Below, one piece after another: positions 35,729-45,202 of a stretch of DNA of 64,000 bases. The DNA is from Polaromonas sp. Lineage in GTDB: Bacteria > Pseudomonadota > Gammaproteobacteria > Burkholderiales > Burkholderiaceae_C. The stretch is from contig NZ_JABBPC010000012.1 in the NCBI RefSeq assembly GCF_012927485.1, positions 62,001-126,000 of the forward strand, given 5' to 3'. The position numbers were made by a program, and so were the translations under genes. The notes under the pieces were generated by a model that was given only the letters and a program-made list of their open reading frames with translations, was not told where the DNA came from and made no database searches. Every line of letters begins with the position of its first letter. The stretch's first letter is position 1.

Positions 35729-36744
35729 AAGTACTCGTATTGGGAGCCTCCGGTCACATCGGGAAAAGGTTGTTGAACACCTTGAGAAGCACCTCTTGGG
35801 CCTTGCCTTTGGGCGCCTCGAGAAAACGCGAGCAAGACACCAGCGCGAACGCAAACTGGATTCAGGTCGATACCCGGGATGTCATGGCGCTGACCAGTGC
35901 ACTGAAAGGTTTTGACGCCGTCGTCAATTGTGTCGCGGGCGATGCACGATCGATTTCCGAAGGCGCACGTGGCTTGGTACAGGCTGCGTTGGCGGCACAA
36001 TGCCGGCGTATTATTCATTTGAGCACCATGGCCGTCTACGGTTCCGCAGAGGGCATCGTCCACGAAGACGCACTCCTCAAACCCGACCTTGGATGGTACG
36101 GCCAGGCTAAATGCGAAGCCGAAATCCATATTGGCAACTTCGTCCGTCAAGGGGGAGAAGCGGTGGTATTACGGCCTGGCTGCGTATTTGGGCCCGGTAG
36201 TCACCTATGGGTTGAACGGGTCGCCAGATGGCTGCAAGCGGGACGTCTTGGTGATCTGGGTTTGGCCGGCGATGGCTGGTCCAACCTGGTTCACATCAAC
36301 GATGTTTGTCAGGCCGCTGTGGCCGCGCTAAAGATTCCGGTTCTGCCCGACAAATTCCCAGTCTTCAACTTGGCGGCGCCCGACAGTCCGCGTTGGAACG
36401 ATTACTTCGTAGACCTCGCTCTCGAGATCAAGGCCACGCCGGTGCGGCGCATAGGCCCGCGTCAACTCCAGCTCGACGCCTGGCTCGCCGGTCCACCCCT
36501 TAAAGTGGCGCAACGTGCCTTCAAGTATCTGGGAAATCAACAGGCCAGATTGCCGGAGCCGATGCCCCCGGGGCTGCTTCGCTTGTGGAAGCAAGCTATT
36601 TTTCTTGATTCGATGTCAGCGACGCAACAACTCGGTCTTGGCTGGACGCCGTATACAGTCGGCCTGAAGAGCTCCGCCGCCTGGTTTTGCGAAAAAAAGG
36701 CGCCACACGAACAGGTGTGTGGCGAGGGTGAATGCACGCATTAA
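35725..36744 (+). CDS. NAD-dependent epimerase/dehydratase family protein
   Basis: 339 residues, extended short-chain dehydrogenase. Seen: VLVLGASGHIGKRL (N-terminal NAD site), STMAVYGSAEG, the Y-x-x-x-K pair in WYGQAKCEAE, and RPGCVFGPGS. Reaction not predictable: sugar-nucleotide epimerase, dehydratase or reductase. Translationally coupled to the GMC oxidoreductase, so the two may carry out consecutive steps (oxidation, then epimerisation or reduction). The C-terminus overlaps the following acetyltransferase gene by 13 bases. Confidence 0.88.
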   Translation: MKVLVLGASGHIGKRLLNTLRSTSWALPLGASRKREQDTSANANWIQVDTRDVMALTSALKGFDAVVNCVAGDARSISEGARGLVQAALAAQCRRIIHLSTMAVYGSAEGIVHEDALLKPDLGWYGQAKCEAEIHIGNFVRQGGEAVVLRPGCVFGPGSHLWVERVARWLQAGRLGDLGLAGDGWSNLVHINDVCQAAVAALKIPVLPDKFPVFNLAAPDSPRWNDYFVDLALEIKATPVRRIGPRQLQLDAWLAGPPLKVAQRAFKYLGNQQARLPEPMPPGLLRLWKQAIFLDSMSATQQLGLGWTPYTVGLKSSAAWFCEKKAPHEQVCGEGECTH

Positions 36745-37331
36745 AAGCCGACACCTACCGTCAATTCGGGCGCTTCAGCTGGTGGCTGGTCGCCAAGGGA
36801 ATCGCAGTGAACGGCGCGTTTCGCGTAGTCGTCACCATGCGCTGGTGCCAAGCCGCACAACACAGCCTCCCGGCCTTGCGCTGGCTTCTTCTAACGCCTG
36901 CCAAAGTGCTGCACCGGCTGGCCAGCCAATGGGGGGGAATTGAGCTTCCCTGGCGAACTTCGATCGCACCCGGACTGGCCTTGACGCATGGTCGAGGAAT
37001 CGTAGTCGGCGCCAAAGTCCGAATAGGCGGCAACGTGACCATTTTCCATGGGGTCACGCTGGGGCAAAGCGACCATATTGACGACGAAGGGCGCCGGTTC
37101 TCAAGGTATCCGGTGATCGAGGACGACGTGTGGATCGGGCCTCATGCGATCGTGGTGGGGGGCGTCACTATCGGTAAAGGCAGCCGTATCGTTGGTGGCG
37201 CCTATGTCTGCGAAAGTGTTCCGCCGTACTGCATGGTGCTGGGAAACCCGGGCAAAATCGTCAAAAGCAACTGCACACCCGACGTCGAAAATCGTTACGA
37301 CTTCCCTGACCTAGCGCCACCGACCGAATGA
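36732..37331 (+). CDS. left-handed beta-helix acetyltransferase (serine acetyltransferase-like)
   Basis: 199 residues. The hexapeptide-repeat domain (~85-180) includes ALTHGRGIVVGAKVRIGGNV, FHGVTLGQ, DDVWIGPHAIVVGGVTIGKG and VPPYCMVLGNPGKIV, most like CysE-type serine or colanic-acid acetyltransferases. The N-terminal ~60 residues are helical and basic. It would O-acetylate a sugar of the EPS repeat using acetyl-CoA. Last gene of the plus-strand EPS arm; the minus-strand arm ends 52 bases further on. Confidence 0.88.
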   Translation: MHALKADTYRQFGRFSWWLVAKGIAVNGAFRVVVTMRWCQAAQHSLPALRWLLLTPAKVLHRLASQWGGIELPWRTSIAPGLALTHGRGIVVGAKVRIGGNVTIFHGVTLGQSDHIDDEGRRFSRYPVIEDDVWIGPHAIVVGGVTIGKGSRIVGGAYVCESVPPYCMVLGNPGKIVKSNCTPDVENRYDFPDLAPPTE

Positions 37332-37383
37332 AATTCAGCGCTGTGATGAACGCAGGCGGTGGGGATCCATTTTCAGGTAGCTG

Positions 37384-38148
37384 TCAACGGCGGCTCACCG
37401 ACGCCAGCCGCAGCGCCCGCATTAAAAACAGCGGGTTGCCCACCACGTAACGTTGGAAAAGCCGACGCGGTTCCAGCGCCAACCGAAATACCCACTCCAG
37501 GCCGATGTGACGCATCCACACGGGAGCTCGCGGCGTTTTTCCGCCCAGAAAATCGATGATGGCACCGCCGCAAATGATGAGACACGGAAGAATTAACACG
37601 GTTCGCAACGCGGCCGCCACTTCCTCCTGCCGCGGCATTCCCATGCCAAGCACAATGAGCGCGGGCTGATGCTTGGATGCCAGAGCGATATAAGCGGCCA
37701 CATCGAGATAGCCATGCGCGCTGACATACGCACTCCGGGGTGCAAAATCCTGCACAACGACTTGCAAGCCCCTCTGCAAATAGGGGTCACGAGTTCCGAA
37801 AAGCGCTATGCGCCGGCCGTTGAACTGGCGGAGCAACTTCGGTATCAGGTCGGTACCGTTGAGATTAATTCCCGGCGGCATCTTCAGCAGTTTGAAAAGA
37901 ATTTCCATTCCCGAGCCGTCTCTAAGCACCATATCAGCCGAGCGCAAGGCATCAAAAAAAGGGGTGGATTCTGCAAGGGAATTCATCGCATGCGCATTGG
38001 CAAAAGCCAGCACAAAAGGCCTGTCAGGGCACGCGAGGTGCACCAGTAACTGCTGCTCGTCGGCAACGGTTTGGACTCGCTCTATCTTGTCTACCAGCTG
38101 CAACCACCGTTGCCGCCAGTCCAGGCAGGGTGCCGGGTACGCACTCAT
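37384..38148 (-). CDS. WecG/TagA/CpsF family glycosyltransferase
   Basis: 254 residues from ATG 38148, which matches the usual GT26 length; a longer frame to 38307 adds 53 residues without family character. Seen: FANAHAMNSL, DGSGMEI, NLNGTDLIPKLL, IALFGTRDPYL, and VLGMGMPRQEEV, all typical of the family that transfers ManNAc(A) or related sugars to lipid-linked acceptors. Cytoplasmic, membrane-associated. It is separated from epsG by 276 bases, an unusual gap for this otherwise compact operon; no convincing gene was found in that gap. Confidence 0.88.
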   Translation of the reverse strand: MSAYPAPCLDWRQRWLQLVDKIERVQTVADEQQLLVHLACPDRPFVLAFANAHAMNSLAESTPFFDALRSADMVLRDGSGMEILFKLLKMPPGINLNGTDLIPKLLRQFNGRRIALFGTRDPYLQRGLQVVVQDFAPRSAYVSAHGYLDVAAYIALASKHQPALIVLGMGMPRQEEVAAALRTVLILPCLIICGGAIIDFLGGKTPRAPVWMRHIGLEWVFRLALEPRRLFQRYVVGNPLFLMRALRLASVSRR

Positions 38149-38424
38149 GGCACAAAGAACCCCGGGAGCTGCGCCGGGAAGACGTGAATCGGTCCGGGCT
38201 CGGTGCAGAACCCAGCCGAGAAAGGCGCTTGCCGTCGCCGTCGACAGCGCAGGAATCCAGCGCCAAATTTGCGTTGACTGGCATGACCACCAATTGCGCC
38301 AACGCACCGCACGACTGGCACCGGATTTGGCACTGCCGAGTCGGCGCCGTCGCGAGTGACGTTCTGAAAGCTGACGCGCTTGACGAGTGGTTTGGCGAGG
38401 GCAACGGACTGAGGCGCCGGCGCA

Positions 38425-39324
38425 CTAGGCATCGTTGAGTACCGAACCCACCAAGGTCACGCCAAATTCACGCAAGCCCTGGGTGAACTGGGACATTTGC
38501 CGCAGGGAGCTCGTATTTTGCCGAGCGACCACCAGCGCGGCGCCTGCACGAACCGCTACCGTATGCGCATCAGCGCATTCGCTGGCGGCCGGCGTGTCAA
38601 TAATAATGATGTCGAATTCCTCGCCGAGCGACTTTAACAATGCGGAGAAGGTCGGACGGCCGAGCAGCTCCTGCGGATTCGGCGGGATGGCGCCAGCAGG
38701 CAATACGGACAGGTCCTGCAGCGCCGCAATACCGACGACCGCTTCTGGTCCGGCACGACCGGCGAGCATGTCTGAAAGGCCGACGTTCTTGCCAAGATTG
38801 AAGAGCTGGTGCTGACGCGGAGACCGCATATCCGCGTCGATCAACAAAGTGCGCTCGCAAAGCTGCGAGAACACGATTGCCAAGTTCGCGGCAATATAAC
38901 TGCGACCTTCTTTGGGACCCGCACTGACAATGGCCAGCTCCTTTCGGTCGGCCCCGCTGTCGAACCAGCGCAGCATCAGTTGGCTGCGCAACGCGCGGAG
39001 CTGCTCGACAGGACGACTGCCCGGCTGGTACGCTGCCACCAGCTCGCGGCTCAAGTTGCTGTCGCGACCAAGATACGGGTAGTCGAACTGAACCGACAAT
39101 GCAAATCGAATATCGTCGTCAGTCAGCAGACCCAACGCCATGCCGGAATCACCAAAACGCGCGCCGCGTTCCCGCTGAAACTGCAAAATTCGCTCTGCAT
39201 CGGCAGCCGAGAGCCGTCCCGCATCTATCAGAATCGCACCCATGGACCGGGTTGCACCAGTCGCTGGCCTGCTACGCACGGTCAGGGGAACCGATCTGAT
39301 AATCTGAGTACTATTTTTGTTCAT
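38425..39324 (-). CDS. epsG: EpsG-type chain-length determinant tyrosine kinase
   Basis: 299 residues. An N-terminal MshEN-like helical region (~25-105) is followed by a BY-kinase-type ATPase: Walker A in AGPKEGRSYIAANLA, A' motif TLLIDADMRSP, and Walker B IIIIDTPA. The Walker A Lys is Arg (GRS), which I recall as usual for EpsG proteins, so it is not evidence of inactivity. No tyrosine-rich tail is visible. With EpsF it would regulate polymer length and export. Starts 8 bases after the epsF stop. Confidence 0.9.
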   Translation of the reverse strand: MNKNSTQIIRSVPLTVRSRPATGATRSMGAILIDAGRLSAADAERILQFQRERGARFGDSGMALGLLTDDDIRFALSVQFDYPYLGRDSNLSRELVAAYQPGSRPVEQLRALRSQLMLRWFDSGADRKELAIVSAGPKEGRSYIAANLAIVFSQLCERTLLIDADMRSPRQHQLFNLGKNVGLSDMLAGRAGPEAVVGIAALQDLSVLPAGAIPPNPQELLGRPTFSALLKSLGEEFDIIIIDTPAASECADAHTVAVRAGAALVVARQNTSSLRQMSQFTQGLREFGVTLVGSVLNDA

Positions 39325-39332
39325 ATCAGCTT

Positions 39333-40715
39333 TCAGTTGCCAAGCGCCAGTCGGCGCGAACCTGGGAGACTGCCTCGCGGCCCCGAGCTTGAGGCGAGGC
39401 TGGCCAAAACGGGCAGATCAAGCATCTGCACCAAGTCTGCAGCGGACCGTACCCGACGGTTTGCCAGTTCCAGCATCAATGCGCAGGCCACGCCCAGCAA
39501 CGTCCCACCAAAAGCAGCGATCAGCAGGTTGAGCATTATTTTCGGGCTTGACGGATCGAGCGGCGCCGTCGCGGTGTTGAGGCGCACCACATTGGTCTGG
39601 TTGGTCAGGCTCTGGAGACGTGTCTGTGAAGCACTCTGGCTGACCGCTTCGTAAGCACGCTGAGCCGACTCGACATCGCGACGATACACATTGAGTTCGT
39701 CACGCTGCTTGTTGAGCATAAGAAGCCGCGTTTTCTGCGCACCGACTGCCCCCTGCAATTCGCGTTCGCGGTCTTTGCTCACGCGATAGGCCGTATCGAT
39801 CGAGGCGGTGATACGCGCTGTTTCGCTGCCCAGTTGTTTCTTGAGGGATGCCAGTTCCGACTCAGCCCGCTTGCGCAGCGGATGATTCTCACCGAGATTC
39901 ACGCTCGTCTCCTGTACTTTGGCCTCCTGCCGCGCAATATCGGCTTTCAGCCCATTGATCAACGGGCTTTGCATGACTTCAGCAACCGTGTCGCCGCGGC
40001 CATTGCGCTTGCTTTGGCTGTCTGTGCCTTCCCCCTGCACCGTTGTGAGCTGCGACGAGATTTGTCCCAGTTTCGCAGTTTCGTAGTCCAAGCGTTCATC
40101 CGCGGTGACGATGCCGGCTTTTTGCTGGTAGTCTGACAAACGGGACTGCGCCTCTTCAAGTTTGGCGCGTAAACTTTTGGTTTGCCCGTCAAACCATTCT
40201 GCGTAGAGGCGAGCAGGCTCGGTTTTCAATGCCAGATTAATATCCAGATAGGCTTGGGCGAAGGCATTAACTATCGTCGCCGCCGACTCCGGGTCAGTGT
40301 CCTTGTACGCAATGTTAATGACGTTGCTTTCTCGGGCAGGCCGCACATCCAGTTTCTTCTGCAACGATTCCGCCAGCCAGACGTCCATACTGCCCCGGCC
40401 ATTCGTCGCCTCAAGCCATCTCGTTTTAGTAAGCGGGTCCTGGTCCAGTTTCAGCACTTTCACGACGCGCTGTGCAACCCGGTCGCCGCTGATAATGTCC
40501 ACCTGAGTCGCCATGTAGCTTGGCGCAGTCGGACCGGACAGCGCGGCGGCCACCGGATCAGGCGAGTGCATGTCGACCAATACGGCGGTTTGTGCAATGT
40601 ATTTTTTCGGCAACAGCAAGCTGACTGCCAGTGCGGACAAGATCGCGACAACAAAGATTGAAACGGCCACGCGGTAGCGGGCTTTCAGAATTAGCAGGAA
40701 TTGATGGAGTGTCAT
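39333..40715 (-). CDS. epsF: EpsF-type chain-length determinant (Wzz/GumC family)
   Basis: 460 residues. One N-terminal membrane helix (~15-35), a Wzz domain, a long periplasmic coiled coil (~165-350, rich in Lys/Glu/Gln), the tyrosine-kinase-interacting GNVR-like region, and a second membrane helix (~400-420; LLIAAFGGTLLGVACALML). Inner-membrane polysaccharide co-polymerase that pairs with EpsG and the EpsE export pore. Its spacing of 8-9 bases to both neighbours supports one operon. Confidence 0.92.
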   Translation of the reverse strand: MTLHQFLLILKARYRVAVSIFVVAILSALAVSLLLPKKYIAQTAVLVDMHSPDPVAAALSGPTAPSYMATQVDIISGDRVAQRVVKVLKLDQDPLTKTRWLEATNGRGSMDVWLAESLQKKLDVRPARESNVINIAYKDTDPESAATIVNAFAQAYLDINLALKTEPARLYAEWFDGQTKSLRAKLEEAQSRLSDYQQKAGIVTADERLDYETAKLGQISSQLTTVQGEGTDSQSKRNGRGDTVAEVMQSPLINGLKADIARQEAKVQETSVNLGENHPLRKRAESELASLKKQLGSETARITASIDTAYRVSKDRERELQGAVGAQKTRLLMLNKQRDELNVYRRDVESAQRAYEAVSQSASQTRLQSLTNQTNVVRLNTATAPLDPSSPKIMLNLLIAAFGGTLLGVACALMLELANRRVRSAADLVQMLDLPVLASLASSSGPRGSLPGSRRLALGN

Positions 40716-40724
40716 GGCGGCTAC

Positions 40725-41567
40725 TTAAAAGAGGCTTTCACGGACATACAGCACATCTTCGGCTCGCACCGGATCTGTGAGCTTGGGTACTGTTTCAACG
40801 ACATTCCCGGTGGCATCGCGGCGGTTCAGGATAAGGCGGTTCTGGCTTCCGCGCACCGTCGGCCCACCACCCTGCGCCAGCGCCTGCATCACCGTCATAC
40901 CGCGCTCAATGCGGTAGGGACCGGGACGCTGGGCCTCGCCATAGATATAAAACATCGGTGCCTTGTTGACAAAGAGCGTGTCTCCGCCGGCCAGGAGGAT
41001 GTCATCCTCTGATTTCGCGTTCAAGAAAAGCCCTGGAATATCAATCACTTTGCGGAACGGCTTACCTTCACGCTCCCCGGTAACGATGAGCACATCATCC
41101 CCGGTTGCCGTGGCGCCGCCGGCGGCCGCAAGCATATCGCTGACACGGGTGTTGAAGGTTTCAAGCGGGAATCGCCCAGGCCGGCTGACCTGCCCCAATA
41201 CAGCCACCTGGTTGCCGCGTACTTGCCGCAGAACGATGTTGACTTGGGGCATCTTTATAAACCCCCCCGTTCGCAACGCGTCACCAATTTTTTTCTCGGC
41301 CTCGGAGATCGTCAGGCCGCCCACCTGCACGCTGCCCACCAGAGGGTAACTGATCACTCCGCTTTCAGAAACGCGGGCATCGACCGAAAGATCCGGACTC
41401 TGGTAGACCTGCACACCGATGGCGTCTCCTGCGCCGAGTCGGTAGTCCTGGTTGCGTGGCACTGAAGCCGCGGCTGAGGGTTGAGGCGACGAAACCGTCT
41501 GCGCAAATGCAGTCGCGGTGAGAAGGAAAAGAAATGTCGTGGCGAAGCAGCGAGCGAGGAGTTTCAT
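40725..41567 (-). CDS. epsE: EpsE-type polysaccharide export protein (Wza family)
   Basis: 280 residues. The signal peptide ends near AFA-QTV (residue ~23). A poly-export domain (YRLGAGDAIGVQVYQSPDLS, then ISYPLVGSVQVGGLT) is followed by two SLBB domains: VAVLGQVSRPGRFPLE and IYGEAQRPGPYRIERG. No lipobox cysteine is seen, unlike E. coli Wza, so outer-membrane anchoring may differ or depend on EpsL. Forms the periplasmic/outer-membrane export conduit. Confidence 0.92.
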   Translation of the reverse strand: MKLLARCFATTFLFLLTATAFAQTVSSPQPSAAASVPRNQDYRLGAGDAIGVQVYQSPDLSVDARVSESGVISYPLVGSVQVGGLTISEAEKKIGDALRTGGFIKMPQVNIVLRQVRGNQVAVLGQVSRPGRFPLETFNTRVSDMLAAAGGATATGDDVLIVTGEREGKPFRKVIDIPGLFLNAKSEDDILLAGGDTLFVNKAPMFYIYGEAQRPGPYRIERGMTVMQALAQGGGPTVRGSQNRLILNRRDATGNVVETVPKLTDPVRAEDVLYVRESLF

Positions 41568-41648
41568 CTTGGCACCTTTAGAAGGGGTGGATTTTTGAAG
41601 AGTTGGCCGAAAGTAAACCTGGGGAGAAACGGGATGGTCATGGCGGCC

Positions 41649-42953
41649 TCAGAAACTTGCCAAAGCGGTCAGCCCGACCGAGTTGCTCACATAGTCGAAA
41701 CCAGGCAGATTGGACTGGCGCTTGTCGCGCTGAATCGACGCAGTCAACTTCAGTGCGCGGAGCGGTTGCCAGTCGAGCGCCAGGGTGGCCAGATCGGTGG
41801 TGTCTTGGCGGCCACTGCTGGCAAACCCAGCAAGAGGACCTTTGTAATCCCGGACACCGTGGTCATATCGAGCCCGTAGTGCAATTTTTTCCGTGGCTTT
41901 CCAGGTCGGCGCGACAAAGAGTCGATAGCCTTGGTAGTAACTATCCGTCGAGGTCTGATAACTACCCAAATCCCTCGCCAGGCCTCCCGTTATGGAAGTT
42001 TTCCCAGTGACCGCCCAGGAGCCGTTCAGTTCGCCGATGACGCCCGAGAAATTCCGCGCGGAAAATCCGTCGTAGGTCCGGTCAAATTGCGACATCCGGG
42101 CCTGAACCGTGGTCTTTCCGGTGGGTGCCCAGTCGAGCCTGAACTCATGCTCCTTGTCCTTGAAGTTGCCTGCGAACCCCGACGAAGGGGGGAGGCCGGC
42201 GTTCTCACCAGAGCCGTTCCTGAAGCGATAAGCCACTGAGGTGTCCGACGGAAAAACGTAACGCACACCGGCTTCCGCACCGACCACCTTGGAGTCACCT
42301 TCAAAAGTGAACGGTTGACTATTGGTATTGCTGCGCCGGAATACGCCGCCTACCAAGCGCCATGCACCGCCTAGCTCGTACTCTGCATCGAGCACCGTAG
42401 AGCGACTGGTTCGACGATTGAGCGCGCCCGTGTTTTGGACATCCGCGTAGTTATCGACAGTTTCCTGTCGGTCAGTCGTTAGATTACCGTGCAGTGCGGG
42501 CGTAAAGCTCCATCGCCACGCGGCGGCGTAATTAACCGCTGTGAAATTCAAATTGGAAAACCGCCGGTACCGATGGTCCTCGGCGTTGACCGCCAACTCG
42601 AAGCGCTGCAAGCTATAAGGCTTGTTCAACTTCAAGCCCACCGTGGTCACTGCAATGGTGTCGGAGCGGGTCGGCGTGCCAATCAGCGCCTGGGCATCGG
42701 CTGAGTCGGACAATCGATATACGTTGCTGTCATGCTGCACGCTTTCACTCGCTTGAAATTGGAGCGTATCAAGTTCGTCTGCCTGCGCGGCCAGGGCAAG
42801 GAGCCCCAACATGGCAAGCGGAAGTTGAATCAGGGTGCGGGAAGACAACAACGATAAGTTAATTCGCCGACTACGGCATATCGTGGTGTCATCGCACGCC
42901 CCTCCCGGTTGAGCAAGACCAGAGGGAACAAGAGAGTAGGTTTTTAAGTTCAT
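41649..42953 (-). CDS. epsL: EpsL-type outer-membrane beta-barrel protein
   Basis: 434 residues. The ~58 N-terminal residues include a hydrophobic signal (LPLAMLGLLALAAQADE); the mature protein has alternating beta-strand pattern and ends in aromatic Phe (LTALASF), as outer-membrane barrels do. It matches the EpsL proteins associated with XrtB/PEP-CTERM EPS loci. Likely outer-membrane exit channel or accessory. The start is uncertain; an internal ATG at codon 48 would leave a shortened signal. Confidence 0.85.
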   Translation of the reverse strand: MNLKTYSLVPSGLAQPGGACDDTTICRSRRINLSLLSSRTLIQLPLAMLGLLALAAQADELDTLQFQASESVQHDSNVYRLSDSADAQALIGTPTRSDTIAVTTVGLKLNKPYSLQRFELAVNAEDHRYRRFSNLNFTAVNYAAAWRWSFTPALHGNLTTDRQETVDNYADVQNTGALNRRTSRSTVLDAEYELGGAWRLVGGVFRRSNTNSQPFTFEGDSKVVGAEAGVRYVFPSDTSVAYRFRNGSGENAGLPPSSGFAGNFKDKEHEFRLDWAPTGKTTVQARMSQFDRTYDGFSARNFSGVIGELNGSWAVTGKTSITGGLARDLGSYQTSTDSYYQGYRLFVAPTWKATEKIALRARYDHGVRDYKGPLAGFASSGRQDTTDLATLALDWQPLRALKLTASIQRDKRQSNLPGFDYVSNSVGLTALASF

Positions 42954-42993
42954 GAATATAACTATATCAATAGTTCTTATTTGTATTGAACTT

Positions 42994-44421
42994 TTAATAC
43001 GCCGAACTGTCTTTAAATACCAGGCGAACGGTCCTCACGATGATCAAAAGGTCCAGAGCCAACGACCAATTTCGCAGGTAAGCCAGATCGAAATCAATCC
43101 GTGATTGCATCTTGTCCAGCGTATCGGTTTCGCCACGTTGTCCGTTAACCTGAGCCCAACCAGTGATGCCCGGACGGACTTTGTGGCGAACCATGTAGCC
43201 CTTGATGAGTGCGCGATAGGTTTCGTTGTGCGCCACCGCATGCGGACGAGGGCCGACGATGCTCATCCGACCCTGCAATACATTAATAAACTGGGGTAAC
43301 TCATCCAGCGACGTCTTGCGCAGAAAGGCGCCGAGCCGGGTAACCCGCAAGTCATTTTTTCGTGCCTGTTGAATCGTGCCGCCGTCTTCGGTCACGGCCA
43401 TGGAGCGGAATTTATAAACCAGTATCTGCTCGCCATCCAGACCGTAGCGCCGCTGCTTAAAAATAATCGGCCCTGGAGAGTCGAGCTTTACCAATAGCCC
43501 CAACACAAGCAGGATGGGAGAAATCAACACCAGGATGAGCAGGGCCAGCAGCATGTCGCTGACCCACTTTAACGCCCCATTGAAACCCCGAAATGGCGTA
43601 TCGCAAACTGATATCACAGTGACGCCGCAGACCGAATCACTGCGCCCCTGAATCAGATCGGTGACAAACATATCCGGAACAAAATAGATCGAGGCCGTGG
43701 TGTCTTTCAGACCGTCCAGGATCTCCAAAATACGGGGTCGAGAAGCCATGGGTAGGGATAAATAGATGAATTGGACCCGGTTCTTTTTGACGTAATCTGA
43801 CAGCCCTTCTATTTTTCCCACCAGCTTGTACTCATCCTGCCTCACCCTGCGCTCTTCGCTGCGGTCATCAAAAAACCCCAACAGTTCAATACCCGAGTAG
43901 GCCGAGCCCGCGATGTTCCTGGCGAGACAAACCCCCTGGTCGTTCATGCCGACAATGACGCCCCTGCGCAGGGGGCCCTGCAACTTCAACAACTGGGGCG
44001 CTGCGGCTCGAAGCGCCAAATGAGCCCCCACTTGGGCGAGTGGTGCAACCCACAACCAGGTGCCCACTACCGCCATCGGAAATTTGTAGATATATTCCGT
44101 CGCGAAACCCATTAGCAGCAACAGGCCCGCAACCCATAACCATTGAAATGCGATGTTGAGCATCATTTTCCACACCGGAACCAGGAGCTTGGACGTACCT
44201 GGGAAAGTCAGGGAAAACACCATCACGGAGAGAATCAAATAGGCAGGGCGTACCGAACCTTCAAAGCGGAATGCCAGCGCCCAAAGAGAAAGGACAAACA
44301 CCATAGGATCAAGCGCCGATCCCAAAACGCTAAAAAGCTGGCTTCGGCCAAGCTCCACGGAGCCGGAATCAGCGCGGTTGGGCCATGCAGAAGTCGCTTT
44401 GACGTGGTTGGCTTCAGCCAT
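42994..44421 (-). CDS. epsB: undecaprenyl-phosphate hexose-1-phosphate transferase (EpsB/WcaJ type)
   Basis: 475 residues. Polyisoprenyl-phosphate sugar transferase: four or five N-terminal membrane helices, a CoA-binding-like cytosolic domain (~145-260), one further helix (~282-310), and the catalytic domain with [45 protein letters not shown] and [12 protein letters not shown]. Starts each EPS repeat by adding a hexose phosphate to the lipid carrier. Overlaps epsA by 8 bases. Confidence 0.94.
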   Translation of the reverse strand: MAEANHVKATSAWPNRADSGSVELGRSQLFSVLGSALDPMVFVLSLWALAFRFEGSVRPAYLILSVMVFSLTFPGTSKLLVPVWKMMLNIAFQWLWVAGLLLLMGFATEYIYKFPMAVVGTWLWVAPLAQVGAHLALRAAAPQLLKLQGPLRRGVIVGMNDQGVCLARNIAGSAYSGIELLGFFDDRSEERRVRQDEYKLVGKIEGLSDYVKKNRVQFIYLSLPMASRPRILEILDGLKDTTASIYFVPDMFVTDLIQGRSDSVCGVTVISVCDTPFRGFNGALKWVSDMLLALLILVLISPILLVLGLLVKLDSPGPIIFKQRRYGLDGEQILVYKFRSMAVTEDGGTIQQARKNDLRVTRLGAFLRKTSLDELPQFINVLQGRMSIVGPRPHAVAHNETYRALIKGYMVRHKVRPGITGWAQVNGQRGETDTLDKMQSRIDFDLAYLRNWSLALDLLIIVRTVRLVFKDSSAY

Positions 44422-45202
44422 ACGGTGTCACCCGAGTAACTTTAGAAACCGCCTGCGCGCGATTGAACACGTTCAATTTGCGAAAAATGCGCTGCATGTG
44501 ATTTTTCACAGTACACCCGCTGATATTCAAAATATCCCCGATTTCAGAATTCGTTTTTCCCATCGCCACCCAGGCCATGACCTGGACTTCGCGCTCACTC
44601 AGGCCCAAGAGTTCTTCATGCGCAGTTTGTAAGGACAACGAAGTCTGCGTGTGTTGTTGCGGTAGCTGCGTAATGCGCCGTAACGCGGAATCAACGAAGG
44701 GAATCAGCACCTTCATCGCGGTCCCCGCCGGTTCAGCGGGAATCTCAGCGGCGCTCATCACGACGTAGAGGCATTCATGGCCACTTCTCTCGTCTCTGAG
44801 GCCGTGAACCAATACGGTGCGCATATTTTGCAATGCACTGCGAAACGATGCCTCCGGGCGAGAACTGCCGCGCAAATATTCAGACTCTCGAAAGTTGAGT
44901 CGACAAGGTTGCCGCTGCGCGCCTACCCAAAGCGTATGAAATTTTCGCAACAGAAACGCCAGGCTTTCGGTACCTGCAGCGTAAGAGCGCACGCCAGGCA
45001 ATTTGGAGAGGAGGTCGTGCGCGATAGGCCCCTCGCGGAAATCACCCCAACCTGCCAGCAAGATATCGTGGGGCAGATGGTGCTGCACGTCACCCTGCAG
45101 CCAGTGCAGCAGATCGACGTGCCGTTCGAGCGCCAAGCCCTGCTCGATCACCGGCAAGAAACGATTGCGTTCTTCGCCGAGAGATAGCGCGTGAAAGTTC
45201 AT
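44414..45202 (-). CDS. epsA: EpsA-type LuxR-family transcriptional regulator
   Basis: 262 residues from ATG 45202, selected because GGAGGGAAAC lies directly upstream (an ATG four codons earlier lacks such a site). The C-terminal ~65 residues form a LuxR helix-turn-helix: LSEREVQVMAWVAMGKTNSEIG and SGCTVKNHMQRIFRKL. The N-terminal ~180 residues match the EpsA regulator that heads XrtB-type EPS operons; no known ligand. First gene of the minus-strand EPS arm, divergent from the GH5 gene across ~600 bases, so it may control both directions. Confidence 0.9.
   Translation of the reverse strand: MNFHALSLGEERNRFLPVIEQGLALERHVDLLHWLQGDVQHHLPHDILLAGWGDFREGPIAHDLLSKLPGVRSYAAGTESLAFLLRKFHTLWVGAQRQPCRLNFRESEYLRGSSRPEASFRSALQNMRTVLVHGLRDERSGHECLYVVMSAAEIPAEPAGTAMKVLIPFVDSALRRITQLPQQHTQTSLSLQTAHEELLGLSEREVQVMAWVAMGKTNSEIGDILNISGCTVKNHMQRIFRKLNVFNRAQAVSKVTRVTPYG

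Noticed and set aside
38425-39324. EpsG Walker A Lys replaced by Arg as a sign of a dead kinase
   Set aside because: The GRS form is, as far as I recall, usual in EpsG proteins, so it is not evidence of inactivation here.
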